Positions 11,801 through 22,899 of a stretch of DNA of 64,000 bases are shown here, piece after piece. This DNA is from Lunularia cruciata (lineage: Eukaryota > Streptophyta > Marchantiopsida > Lunulariales > Lunulariaceae), in contig OX419758.1 of assembly GCA_948567375.1 (NCBI GenBank), positions 34,725,001 to 34,789,000 of the forward strand. Reading direction: 5' to 3'. Made by a program: the position numbers and the translations under genes. Within the stretch, counting starts at the first letter, position 1. The number at the start of each line of letters is the position of its first letter. Under the pieces are notes generated by a model. It did not search any database. It had not been told where the DNA came from and saw nothing but the letters and a program-made list of their open reading frames with translations.

Positions 11801-13640
11801 TAGCCACTTTGGATCCTCTAGTAGAGAAATGTCATCCACATGATAGATATCTTCTACAAGTGCAATATTTAAATAGCTTGTGATAAAATCCTTGGACTCT
11901 AGAGCACTACAAAGATGCATGCACTTCTATAGATGTGATATACCTCTTTAGAAGCTAAAGGTGATACCTAAAGAGGACTATGCCTTACATTTTGACGCTC
12001 AAGCTTATAGGATGAAGATAAGTAGTTAAGTAGTCAAAGATCTACCTAATCTGGTCAATAAGTTACATAATATGTTTATTGTCAACAATCAAAGGAAATA
12101 AATACCTTGATATTGCTGAAGTAACTGAGAAATAAAGCTGAAAATTGAGCAATTCTAAATAAAGATCCCCTTGAGTGATCTCCTTGTTATGTTTACATAA
12201 TTAATTGAGAAGAGTAACTCCTTATGAGAAGCCATGTTGGTGGTAAAGAAAGAAGTAGAACCATAGAAAGAGTATATGAAAGGAATAAGCCTCAACAAGG
12301 ATTCACTAGTCCACTAAGCTCTTTAAAGATGGATGCACCCGAAAGGCAACTAAAAGTGTTCTCAACATCTACCTACAAGACAACAAATCTACTTGGATAT
12401 CTATGAGTGTTCAAATGCTAAGAGATATAGCCTCACAACTCCCACACCCACCAACCCACCCACCACCCAATAAGCAACTCCAAATTGATGTGTATAAAGG
12501 TATTATTTAGAAGTGAGAATAATATTGAAAGATAAATGTTACAACTAACAAAGTGCAATAATACCTCCTTAAGAGCAATAGGTTTAATGCACTTGTATAA
12601 TTCTCCATGGCAAGAAGTTGACCAACGCTACGATGCCTTAATTGATGTAAGAATCTCTTCTCTCATTATTGCTACAACAACCTAAAACAATGCTATAGAA
12701 CCACGAGAAGTATCATCTATTTGGAAAAATTATTTAAGATGCATATAAACCATCCTTGAAAATCCCTTTAAGGGATATCCTGAGCTATACAAATGCATAG
12801 GCAATAAAAAATCTATCAAAACATAACTAGTTCCTCAAGTTGATACTCTAAGAACTCTAATGGTACTCCTCGTCTTGGCAAAGAATATAATAGTTAAAAG
12901 GAAATAGACTTGTAAATGTTATTAGCCATAGACAAAGATGTTGTAAAATGTGTACAATTGATGTTATTCTACTATACTTCCAACTTGATCCAAGATTTTA
13001 TCCCACTATAACCAAGTAGTATCTATAATATTTGTGGCTAAAACTATCTCTCAAATATGTGGTACTCATTGATTCCTCTCATAAGTATTAGATAACCCAA
13101 TGCTTAGCTCAAAATCTAGCAACAATCACTCTCGGTTTTGAAGAAATTTAATTTTAAAACTAGAAAATTAAGTAATAATTATTAGAAGTATTTATAATAT
13201 TTATGATTTAGTCATTTAAATTTTACTTATTTAATGTAAAAAATAAATTTATTTTTACAAATATGGGGAGATATAAAATACAATAGAAATTATAGCTATG
13301 AAACCATAGTTAGTCTAAGAATATCTATAATATCATAAGGTCTTCCATTTTATATCTCCATTCCTTGCAAAATTATATTCATTTTCCACACCAAGAAATT
13401 TTAATTTTTTGTAAATAATAATAGTTTTATTTTTATTCTTGAAGTTTTAAACTGAATATTTTAATTTTAATTCTTTTACCTTTTAAAAATATATTCATTT
13501 CCACATCAAAAAGCTATAAAAAAAAATTTAATTTGAATAATTCATATAAATTTATTTATTTATTTTTCTAAGTTAAATTGAATTATAAAAGTTTAGAAAA
13601 TTAAAATTTTGTAAAATATAGTCATTTTTCACATCTTTCT
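11801..13640. other. AT-rich region, no gene seen
   Basis: Low-GC sequence with only short chance frames. 13150-13570 is nearly pure A/T. No RNA gene, transposon protein or splice-linked exons were recognised. Confidence 0.4.
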
Positions 13641-13836
13641 CAAACTCAGTTGCTCCCCTTAAGTATTGCTCAAAAGGAGTGTGAATGTCACAAAGAACAG
13701 AACTGGAAGTGTGGAAAGCAAGGGCAAGCAAAAATGCAGGTGCATACTTAAGCACCATAGTCTTAGCCACATAATGAGGATCAGTCCATAAGAAAAGAAT
13801 ACACATGAGTAAAATGAGGGAAGAAATAGAGACATA
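13641..13836 (-). mobile_element. Inverted relic of the Penelope-like element terminal repeat
   Basis: Read on the minus strand, this aligns along its length with 23046-23240 (+), inside the third terminal-repeat copy of the Penelope-like element. Shared landmarks are TCTCTATTTCTTC, TTATGGACTGATC, TCATTATG, CTTCCA and TTCTGTTCTTT, then CTTTTGAGCA and GGAGAGCAAC / GGGGAGCAAC. It lies in opposite orientation about 2 kb from the main element. The 91-residue open frame across it is therefore likely fortuitous, although it looks hydrophobic. Confidence 0.75.
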
Positions 13837-14401
13837 CCTAAAATACATTTAGATACTTATATTTTCAAATAAAATTTTCCATAATAATAATTTCAATACC
13901 ATTGTCATTAAGACAAGTACAATTCTTTATTTTAAGATTGCATCAAATTGAAAAGATTTAAAATAAAATATTTATCAGTAAACTCTTTCTTATATTATTT
14001 TTTATCTATTGTACACTACAGAGAATTACACAAAATTGAAAACGAATATAACAATCTATTTACCTATAACCCATTGCACTTTCGAAAATTACAAAATTCC
14101 TCTGCACTCCGCGTCTTTTCCCGAAGCCGCCTCGGGACTTGCGAAATTCCTCTAAAGTCCGTCACTCTCCATCTCTCTCTCGCCTCTCTAGCGATCTCCA
14201 CCTTCGTTGCTGATCGTTTAGTTCTTGACGACTCTTCAACGCGTACAAATCCCTTGCAGTCCTTGTCATAATATACTTATGGTCCTTAATTTTACACGAA
14301 ATTCATCGATCACATTGTTAAGGAGTGTTTGGTTTATGGTACTTTAAACAAAGAGCTTTAAGAGCCAAACCTAATTCCTTTCTCTCACAATAAACTTTCT
14401 C

Positions 14402-15469
14402 TCACGATGAGCTATCCGCTGGAACACAAGGATGAGGTTGGTCCTCTTGCCAGAGCAGCTCACATAATAAGGGTAAGTGATCAGAAGGGAAGGATTCTGT
14501 TGGTAAGGCGTTCACACCAATTGACTCTTCACTGGGCATACTCCGACATCTGCTAGCTTTTAATATCTTCTTTGAAATCCATATGTAATCTATCGTTTCC
14601 TTCTTCTCTCCTGTAGACCGGAACTTCCACGTTGTATACGGAGGTTCCCAAGTGGCACCACCATCAACTGCACTGTCGAGTTTCACGTACGAACTTTTTT
14701 CTCCTGATGGAAACTCTCTTTTACAGGCGTAAACACTCTGCAATCCTAGCTCGTGTTCGTGTACAAACTTGTAAACCTCAGAAGTTGGGGGTGCGTTGAA
14801 ATCTCCACAAACAACACACGGACGAGGACTGTCCTGCGTCCATGTCGTGAGCATGTCCATCAAAGTTCGCGCTTGAGCAAGTCGAAGTTTCACGTTCTCT
14901 TCCCCACTCTTGGCCTTGAAGTGAGCTGTTGCCACAATAAACTCTCGATCCGCTGTAAGGTCTTCCAGATGACAGACGATGGCACTTTGATTCGTTGCAT
15001 TTCTGCCCAAACCCGGAAGTGGAATCACCTCCTTCTTGAGAATCTGTAGCCTGGAAGCTCGGGTAAAAATTGCACAGCCATCTGAAGGGTAGCCGTACTT
15101 GGAAGCCGGAGACCATTTCTTAGGAACGAAGGTCCCATCGTACCCGTGCTGTTGTAATTGTGGAAGCCAAAAATCATCGTAATGGTTCAACTCTTGCAGG
15201 CAGACTATATCTGCATCTGCTTCCAGGACTCCGCTCAGCAGCTTAGGTGCACGTGAGTTCCATTCCAAAGTCTCTGAAGGAACCCTTACGAAATCTCCGA
15301 ACTGAGCCAACCCGTCCGCGAGAAGGTTCCACTGCATCACACACAAGGCCGGAGGTGACATCCCGGGCTCCATAGTTACAGATCCACTGCCGATCTCGGG
15401 AGAATCAGTTGTGTGAGCTCGTTTCCGGTGCTGGATAGTGAGCAGCAGCCGATTTGAGGTTGCGATCAT
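14402..15469 (-). CDS. Nocturnin/CCR4-like endonuclease-exonuclease-phosphatase (EEP) family protein
   Basis: Single exon, 355 aa from the ATG at 15469; the frame stays open to about 15630 without another ATG, so an upstream exon is possible. The EEP motifs are in order: VMQWNLLADGL (catalytic Asn about 48), DIVCLQELNHYDDFW (Glu about 93), VATAHFKAK, VVCGDFNAPPTSEVY (Asp 223, Asn 225), TIDYIWISKK (Asp 294) and FPSDHLPLLCEL (Asp 330, His 331). The full active site appears intact. Architecture and spacing fit nocturnin and plant CCR4-like proteins of the hesperin type, enzymes implicated in poly(A) removal or NADP(H) 2'-dephosphorylation. Which substrate applies cannot be told. The N-terminal 24 or so residues are weakly hydrophobic and could be a targeting peptide. 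Confidence 0.92.
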   Translation of the reverse strand: MIATSNRLLLTIQHRKRAHTTDSPEIGSGSVTMEPGMSPPALCVMQWNLLADGLAQFGDFVRVPSETLEWNSRAPKLLSGVLEADADIVCLQELNHYDDFWLPQLQQHGYDGTFVPKKWSPASKYGYPSDGCAIFTRASRLQILKKEVIPLPGLGRNATNQSAIVCHLEDLTADREFIVATAHFKAKSGEENVKLRLAQARTLMDMLTTWTQDSPRPCVVCGDFNAPPTSEVYKFVHEHELGLQSVYACKREFPSGEKSSYVKLDSAVDGGATWEPPYTTWKFRSTGEKKETIDYIWISKKILKASRCRSMPSEESIGVNALPTESFPSDHLPLLCELLWQEDQPHPCVPADSSS

Positions 15470-15770
15470 GAGAAGGCCAGAAACAGCTGAGGAGGGCAAT
15501 CCTAATAAACTGAGATGTATCCAAAGAACTTCTTTCGGCACATAAAAGTTACCATCGACTGGGTAAGAATGATATATTTTCAGTTTTAATTTATCTTTAA
15601 AATAAAACTGATCGGCAGCAGTTTGATTGTTTTAAAGTATATTCTAGATTCCGGAAGGTACTTATATATTCATCTTTTAAATATCCAATATCCATGAGAA
15701 TGTTAATTGTGGAGAAATAGATGCATACTCTATATATCATATAGAGTATTTCTCAGGAAGAAGAATTTCT

Positions 15771-15776
<6 letters not shown>

Positions 15777-15846
<70 letters not shown>
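15777..15846. repeat. (AT)35 microsatellite at the left edge of the PLE
   Basis: Seventy bases of uninterrupted AT dinucleotide. The first terminal repeat of the Penelope-like element begins only about 8 bp further on (15854). Either the element inserted into or next to the microsatellite, or the microsatellite expanded at the junction. Confidence 0.95.
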
Positions 15847-15848
<2 letters not shown>

Positions 15849-15853
15849 TTGTT

Positions 15854-17254
15854 CCCTTAGAATTGTATACAATCTTGCCTCCTCAAGTGGATTTTATATA
15901 TCTTATAGCACTCTTTGGATTTTTATGCCATGTGGAATTTCATCGTAGACTAATGGACACATGGCCCACCTGGTTCTTCACTTAACAAGAGGCTGCATTT
16001 GCCTCTATTGTTTGCACTATCGCAAGTTCCCTCATTTCTTTTCAGTCCTCTTACTTGCTTCTCTGTTTGCGAGGGTTTCTCCTACTGGGTTTGCTGGGGT
16101 TTCTCCCGCAGTCCTTTCTTGTTGCAGCATTGACGTTTTTTGCTCCCAGCTCGTGATTTGTTGGGGTCTCTCCCACTAGTCCTTGCTTGTGAAGGATAGC
16201 AAGTTCTTTTGGCTCCCCGCTTGTCCCTTCCCTTGCAGAGCTGCACTTTCTTGCAAGGAGGTTTATTTCGAAGGTCCCTCCCCGAGCAGCACTAAGTTTT
16301 CTTCTGAGGATGTTTATTTCGTTGCTGTTTATTTTGTTGATACTTCATGTATCTCACTACTTCTGTTTATTTCGCTGGTCCCTTCCCGTGCAGCGCTGCA
16401 TTTTTCTTACAATGATGTTTATTTTGCTGATGCTCATTGTATCTCACTATTTCTGAGCGGCACTGTAGGGGAGCAACATAGTTTGCCTTGGCACTCATGA
16501 GTTTTCAAGCAGAAACTTGGTATGAGGGATATTGACTCTAGCTTAGCTACTTCGGCACTGCGTGAGGCATTGATGAAGTGGCATGTGTTTTCATGGAGAC
16601 GTACTATGGCCGTCTTCTGCTTCCCTCAGCTGTTTTGCTTCTTTGGACTCAAGCATCCATAACGCTTGTTGTGATATATTGATATCCAAGTCCTTGGATG
16701 CTTTGCTCGTCTTCCCTCGCTCTCTGAGCAATTTATACTTCTAGTACTCTGTCTCATCCACCTTCTCCGATTTTTGTTTCCTGACTCAGCTCTTCCTTGA
16801 CCCGCTATATTTACAGACTATTACTTGTCTCTTACCACCAGTTCATCTCCATCCTTTTCAGCTGTCTGTTTCTTCCTGTTGTATTTATTTTTCTACTATG
16901 TGGGAGGATTGTCTCTATTTCTTTGCAAGCTGCATCTCAAATATGCGAGTTGCTATCTAATGGTTTCCACGTGACAGTTATTTTGCCTTTTATTCGATGA
17001 TGTCTCTCATATAAATATGCTAGTGTTTCAATATGTTTATTTTGATTATGCCATTGCTGCAGGTTACCTTCGATGCATTCTAACTTTGGGATTTCATACT
17101 ACTCTAGCCTTGCGTGTAGCTTACCTTCCGTGCATTCTACCCTCGGGTTTAATATTCCTAGTGTTGCGTATCATGTACATATTGTTTATCGCTCATTTGC
17201 ACTTCATGAGTTATGGATAACTTGTTCTCATAACGGCTTCCGTTCTTGTATACC
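15854..17254 (+). repeat. PLE terminal repeat R1
   Basis: Begins CCCTTAGAATTGTATACAAT and matches R2 closely as far as CATTTGCACTTCATGAGTT and GGATAACTTGTTC. R1 contains about 285 bp (16143-16427) missing from R2. A conserved imperfect hairpin (CTCAT...ATGAG at 16494-16526) is kept in R1, R2 and R3. No open frame here looks genuine. Confidence 0.88.
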
Positions 17255-18447
17255 TATTATATATATCCCGGTCCCGTCTGACAGTGCCCCGCCCTACGGA
17301 AGACAAAAACATGAAATTGCGGTTGTATTTCCACTCTACGGATTGGCACTTTGAGACCGCAATGGTGGGGTTCATATTCAGCCGCCTCTGTGTTTTATCT
17401 AGAAACAGATTTTCTGTTTCTTTATACAACATTCAAGCCCTATTACAATAGACGGATTAGGACAGGTAAGCTCTAGTTCATTCATCATAGATTCTTGTGG
17501 GTGGTTGATATGCAAATTTTCTAGTTACATGATTGGATTACATTTTTCACTATGGCATTTGTCTTCAAAACTTTCATTCCCAATTTTGATTTCATTGTAT
17601 GAAGTATGGATGCTTCCCAATTTAGCTGATTCTCTTGTTAGGGTGCTCACCCTTTTTGTTGTGTTTGGTTGCATTTCCAGTTCTTTCATTCACCTGAAAA
17701 TTTGCTGGCTGTCTCACATAGCATATGTCTTCTCTGATTTTGACTTGCCTTTGACACTACTTCTCTTCCTTGACCTACTTCTACCTTTGTTTGTGCACCT
17801 TTATTTGTGGCACTCTGTCAGGCTCTTGAACCATGCCATTTGCTTATTATACATTGGCATCTTTGCCCCATGCTCAATGTACACTGGCATCTTTTCCTCT
17901 AGCACCGTCAGCCCTTTATGGCCCTCAAGCCTTGCTCCATTGATAAGGCCACCTCTGCCCCTTCCTATTCATGTTCTTCCTCTTGATTCCCTTTCTGACC
18001 CTCGAGCCTTGCTCTAGGGTTACGGCCACCTCTGCCCCTTACTCTTCATGGTATGGAATTAAATCTTTCTCGAACTACGTTCTTCCTCTGGGTTCCCTTT
18101 CTGGCTCTTGAGCCCTGCACCATAGTTATGGCCACCTCTGACCCTTACTCTTCATGTTTGGGAGTGCTATGCTTCTCAAACCTTGTTCTCTCTCTTGATT
18201 TGATCCTCATAGTCATTTTGCATTTCTTGCTCGCGATCACTTCCACATTAGCCTTGACCAAGTCACCAGACCGTTCCAGCCCACATCACTAGGACATTCT
18301 AGTCCACATCACTAGGACATTCCAGTCTATGTCAATCTTCTTGTTTGTTGCTAACTCACCTTTCTGTCCATGATTGAGGTTCTGGGTTTCTTTAAAGTCT
18401 TTCCCGTCACTCTTTTGCCTTCACCTCACCTCGTGTTTACACCCTAG
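17255..18447 (+). other. PLE leader region with short repeats and hairpins
   Basis: Pyrimidine-rich sequence between R1 and the coding region. It has an 8-bp perfect inverted repeat ATTGCGGT/ACCGCAAT (17316-17323 and 17356-17363), a hairpin AGAAACAGA-TTT-TCTGTTTCT (17401-17421), about three iterations of a roughly 100-bp unit containing GGCCACCTCTG (17918-18165), and a 24-bp repeat containing CACATCACTAGGACATTC (18278-18335). The 170-residue open frame at 17505-18017 is compositionally unlike a protein and I do not call it. Confidence 0.6.
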
Positions 18448-21398
18448 ATGGGCATATCTCTGCCAGGCAACATCTCTTACAAATCCATCTCTGCACTTAA
18501 CCTTACTCAGACTTTCCCTTTCCCTCCAGGTAGGATTGATTGGCCCATGATCAAGATACGTTTGCTCACCAGTCATTTTTCTACAGAACCGGATCCCTTT
18601 CCGTAGCAGTTAAGGGCTTTGAGATTTTGCCATACTACATAGGTTTTGTTTCTTCACCCCTTATATGACTTGGGCGTTATCTATATTATTTATTCCTTGC
18701 ATAATGGCAAATGCTATGTGGGCCAAACTGCGGGTTCTGCTTTTTGAAGATTCCAACAACACTGCCGCTTGGGAAAGTCTCTCTCTGTTCTTTGGTCTTC
18801 TCCCTTCTACTTTACTCCCTTGATGGCCGCGATGGCCAAATTTGGGTTTCATGACTTTTGTCTGTTCCCTATGGTCCACGTACCTCCGGGTGCTAGTTTT
18901 AGAGATTTTGCTAACCCGGAGGAGCTCTTTTGGATCCTTTTCCTCAACTGTTGGGCTCCTTGTGGGTACAACGTTTGTGGAAGAGCATCTTGCATCGATT
19001 GCCGGCGTAATATGAGAGAAACCACACTTCTCCTCTCTTCTGTCACCCCTTTTATTTCTTCTTCCGAGACTCTTTCTCCCCTTTCAACATCCCCTACGGC
19101 CAACTTTCCCATTTCTAGAAGATATGCCTATAGAGGTTACCTCCATTGAATTTCTAATCTATTCTTCTTGTTTGATTCTGATACTCCCTCTAACTCCTCT
19201 CTCGCACGTTTTCACATTCTTAATTTGGTGAGGATTATTCACGTCCTTAAAACTACTCCTTCAGTGGTTTTACTTAGGATTGAGTCGGATATCACTATAC
19301 TCCTCAAATGCCTTTTTCTCTTCCTATCTCCATACCTCTTGTATCGCAGATCCACTCCAGACATTTGTCCCACCCTTCTCATTTTCCCTTTCCCCTCTAA
19401 GGAGATAGACAAGGTCCGCTTACAAGCTTTGTTGAGGGATCTAGAAGTTTTACAGGCTTTACCTCCATGTACTCCTTTTACTATCCCTATTGTTGCTTTT
19501 AAGTATGGAAAAACTCTATGCCATTTACACTTTAACTTTGCCTCCTTTTCATGGAAATTATCACATTCTTCTTCTCCTCCTTCTCCTTGCATTTGTCTTC
19601 AACATCCAGGTTTCATTAACCCTTCACATGGGCATGTCATTACAACATCGCTTCACATATTACCTTCCACCAACATTTCACTTCTCTTCTCAAGAGGAAA
19701 TAAGTTTTGGATTTTGCCACCTCTCCCTCCTCTACTTTCATTACGATTCAAACTTATATTCGTAATTTTGTTCTTTATTACAAAGCTATATTAGGCACCA
19801 CAGGCATTTTTTACCAATGTAAAGTCATTATCCTACAAAAGGTTAAACTTTTACTCAATCTCCCTCCCATGCATGATGATATCAATTTTGTCAATCCGAT
19901 TTTCCTTTCTCCTCATCATCAAAAACTTCTTGCGCATTTCAATTCCCATTTCATTATTAATTATATAGACAAGTGTCCCAAAAAATTTGTATTTGTTTGC
20001 CGACACTTTGACATTCAAACTTTACTCAACGTGCTTCATTCTCCTTCGGCAACCTATAAACTCTCATTGCTTCCTCAAAACCAACTTTTACTTTCTCACC
20101 ACCGTTTCAATACCTCTCAAGGATTTCGCGCTTCCAAGGATTCCAAGAGACTCCCTTACTTCTACTGCGCTTGGAAATTCTATAAGTCTCCCATTGCTCC
20201 TTGGTTCATTGCAGCAGGCTACTCCACTTCCTTGTCTGAACTTTGTCGTTGGCTGAGCTCATTCTTCAAAGCATTGCTACCTTCTGCAAACAACCTCTGG
20301 CGGCATGAATTCTTACGAGTGGGGCTGATGGTAGACTCTAGCTGGATCTTGGACTACTCTTTTGGCGTTCTTGTTTTGCTTGAGTGGGTGCAAAGACTGC
20401 ATAGGAGCAGATCCTCTTTTCCCATAGATTCTGGTTTGCAATAGACTCTTGCCACCTTGGAAAAGGTTCTTTTTCAAAGTTTTGATTTCACCACCCTTTA
20501 TACTAAAATCCACCTCCATGATCTCAAGACAAGACTGTCTACTCTCATCAGATCTATTTTCCATTGTAGGTTCACTCTATATAGGGAAACCGTGTTATTG
20601 GTTGAGACCTCTACCCTTGACTTTAAATATAGATGGCTTAAAAACCAAAACAATATCTCTCAAGCGGCAAAACATCTCAAATTCATGGCAGTTGATGAGG
20701 ACTATCTCATCTGTTGGATGTTATTCCTTTTTGATAACCTCTACATCACTTTTGGAAATAAGCTCTTCCGTCAAGAGATTGGGATTCCCATGGGGACAAC
20801 TTGTACTATCTTTGTGGCTAATTTATACCTCTTCACCTATGAACTTGATTTCATTTGCAGATTGCTGGATGCCAATGACGTCGCTCTATTGTACGACCTG
20901 TCCCATGTTTGAAGATATTTTGATGATCTTTTGGTGGTTAGCTTGGGACTTGATCATTTTAAAGATTTTATGTATATGGATGATGCTTCTAGAGGTGGCG
21001 GGATCAATCCTAGACTCTAGTGTGAGCTAGTTCAAACTCATTTTGGCACTCACTATGATTATCTCAACTGTCGCATTACTCAAGACGACTTCAATACCTT
21101 TGTCTCTATCTATGATAAGAAAGAGTTGCCTCACTTTGCTTACATCAAGACAATCTTGCTCCCTCATGTTCTTTCAAACATTTCCTCAAAATGTAAACTA
21201 GGGATTATAAAATCCGAGTGTGTTTGATATAGATGGATCTATAATTCCAAAAAGTCATACCTTTTAGCTTGTAGAAAACTTATAAATAGCTTATCTCTGA
21301 GAATTACCTCTTCACATGATCCAGAAAAAATTTTGCTCAGTCTTCCGAATGGAAAAAAGATATCTATGGTTATCATGGGCTTAGTATCTATAGAGATT
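18448..21398 (+). pseudogene. PLE polyprotein: GIY-YIG endonuclease then reverse transcriptase, decayed
   Basis: Frame A runs from a possible ATG at 18448. It encodes GVIYIIYSLHNGKCYVGQT (18673-18729) and ends the endonuclease with EELFWILFLNCWAPCGYN (about 18919-18972), both diagnostic of GIY-YIG nucleases. CICLQHP and GHVITTSLHILP follow in the pre-RT region. Near 19720 the frame shifts once. Frame B then carries LPYFYCAWKFYKSPIAPWFI, RT motif A FDFTTLYTKI (Asp at 20484), IGIPMGTTC (motif B), YFDDLL (motif C, 20916-20933), and ISSKCKLGIIKSE in the PLE-specific thumb. Stops break the domains at 18745, 19147, 20442, 20910, 21018 and 21225. No second endonuclease domain follows the RT. Family assignment is firm; clade assignment is inference. 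Confidence 0.88.
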
Positions 21399-21534
21399 TA
21401 AGAACATCTCTTCTTTCTGCCAAACACTTAGCTCAAGTTCAAACCCACTAGTACTTTTTACTACAGGCCTGGATACCACACCTTTGATTAGGAGTTGTAC
21501 TTGACTTCGTTTCTCATATATACACTATCTATGA

Positions 21535-21707
21535 TCATTTGCACTTCAAGAGTTTTGGATAACCTGTTCCCAGAATGGCTACTTTTTTCGAATACCTGTA
21601 TATACTATCTATGGTCTATCATTGGGTTTAGGATATATAGAGATCTGAGAACATCTATTTCCTTCTGCCCGGTGGGGAGCTCATTTTTGAGCCCACCAGT
21701 AGTTTTA
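21535..21707 (+). repeat. Duplicated PLE tail before R2
   Basis: 21535-21585 resembles the end of R1 (CATTTGCACTTC, GGATAAC, TGTTCCCA). 21608-21707 resembles the coding tail at 21361-21450: both encode IYRDLRTS and share GAACATCT and the CCCACTAGTA/CCCACCAGTA end. It looks like the 3' end of a second, truncated element unit joined to R2. Confidence 0.65.
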
Positions 21708-22845
21708 CCCTTAGAATTGTATACAATCTTGCCTCTTCAAGTGGATTTTATATATTGTATAGCACTCTTTGGATTTTTATGCCATGTGGATTTTCATCAT
21801 AGACTGATGGACATGTGTCTACTGCTTATGGACACAAGGCCCACTTGGTTCTTCACTTAATAAGAGGCTGCATTTGCCTCTGTTGTTTGCCCTATTGCAA
21901 GTTCCCCTCATTTCTTTTTAGTCCTCTTACTTGCTTCTCTGTTTGCGAGGGTTTCTCCTATTGGGTTTGCTAAGGTTTCTCCCGCAGTCCTTTCTTGTTG
22001 CAGCATTGACATTTTTTGCTCAGCTGATGCTCATCATATCTCACTATTTCTGAGCGGCACTGTAGTGGAGCAACATAGTTTGCCTTGGCACTCATGAGTT
22101 TTCAAGCAGAAACTTGGTATGAGGGATATTGACTCTACCTCAGCTACTTCGACACTGCGTGAGGCATTGATGAAGTTGCATGTGTTTTCATGGAGACGTA
22201 CTATGGTCGTCTTCTGCTTCCCTCAGCTGTTTTGCTTCTTTGGACTCAAGCATCCATAACGCTTGTTGTGATATATTGATATCCAAGTCCTTGAATGCTT
22301 TGCTCGTCTTCCCTCGCTCTCTGAGCAATTTATACTTCTAGTGCTCTGTCTCATCCACCTTCTCCGATTTTTGTTTCCTGACTCAGCTCTTCCTTGACCC
22401 GCTATATTTACAGACTATTACTTGTCTCTTACCACCAGTTCATCTCCATCCTTTTCAGCTGCCTGTTTCTTCCTGTTGTATTTATTTTTCTACTATGTGG
22501 GAGGACTGTCTCTGTTTCTTTGCAAGCTGCATCTCAAATATGCTAGTTGCTATCTAATGGTTTCCATGTGATAGTTATTTTGCCTTTTATTCGATGATGT
22601 CTCTCATATAAATATGCTAGTGTTTCAATATGTTTATTTTGATTATGCCATTGCTGCAGGTTACCTTCGATGCATTCTAACTTTGGGATTTCATACTACT
22701 CTAGCCTTGCGTGTAGCTTACCTTCCGTGCATTCTACCCTCGAGTTTAATATTCCTAGTGTTGCGTATCATGTACATATTGATTATCGCTCATTTGCACT
22801 TCATGAGTTCTGGATAACTTGTTCCCATAATGGCTTCCGTTCTCG
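21708..22845 (+). repeat. PLE terminal repeat R2
   Basis: Starts CCCTTAGAATTGTATACAAT like R1 and aligns to it throughout, apart from the missing 285-bp block and scattered substitutions. Similarity ends near GGCTTCCGTTCT at about 22845. Confidence 0.88.
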
Positions 22846-22899
22846 TGTATATATATTGTATTCTTCACCTTAATTCATATGTGCTTTCCCTGTTTCAGT

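Noticed and set aside
13573-13848. A 91-residue hydrophobic minus-strand frame beginning with ATG
   Set aside because: Most of it aligns with non-coding PLE terminal repeat R3, so the frame is likely fortuitous.
17505-18017. A 170-residue open frame in the PLE leader
   Set aside because: Leu/Ser/Pro/Phe-rich translation of pyrimidine-rich DNA with internal nucleotide repeats; no motif, and it lies between the terminal repeat and the real coding region.
19239-19592. A minus-strand 117-residue frame
   Set aside because: Antisense shadow of the PLE coding region; charged composition but no motif.
21361-21707. A C-terminal GIY-YIG domain after the PLE reverse transcriptase
   Set aside because: Read in all plus frames; no GIY...YIG spacing or following Arg/His motif, only the duplicated IYRDLRTS tail.
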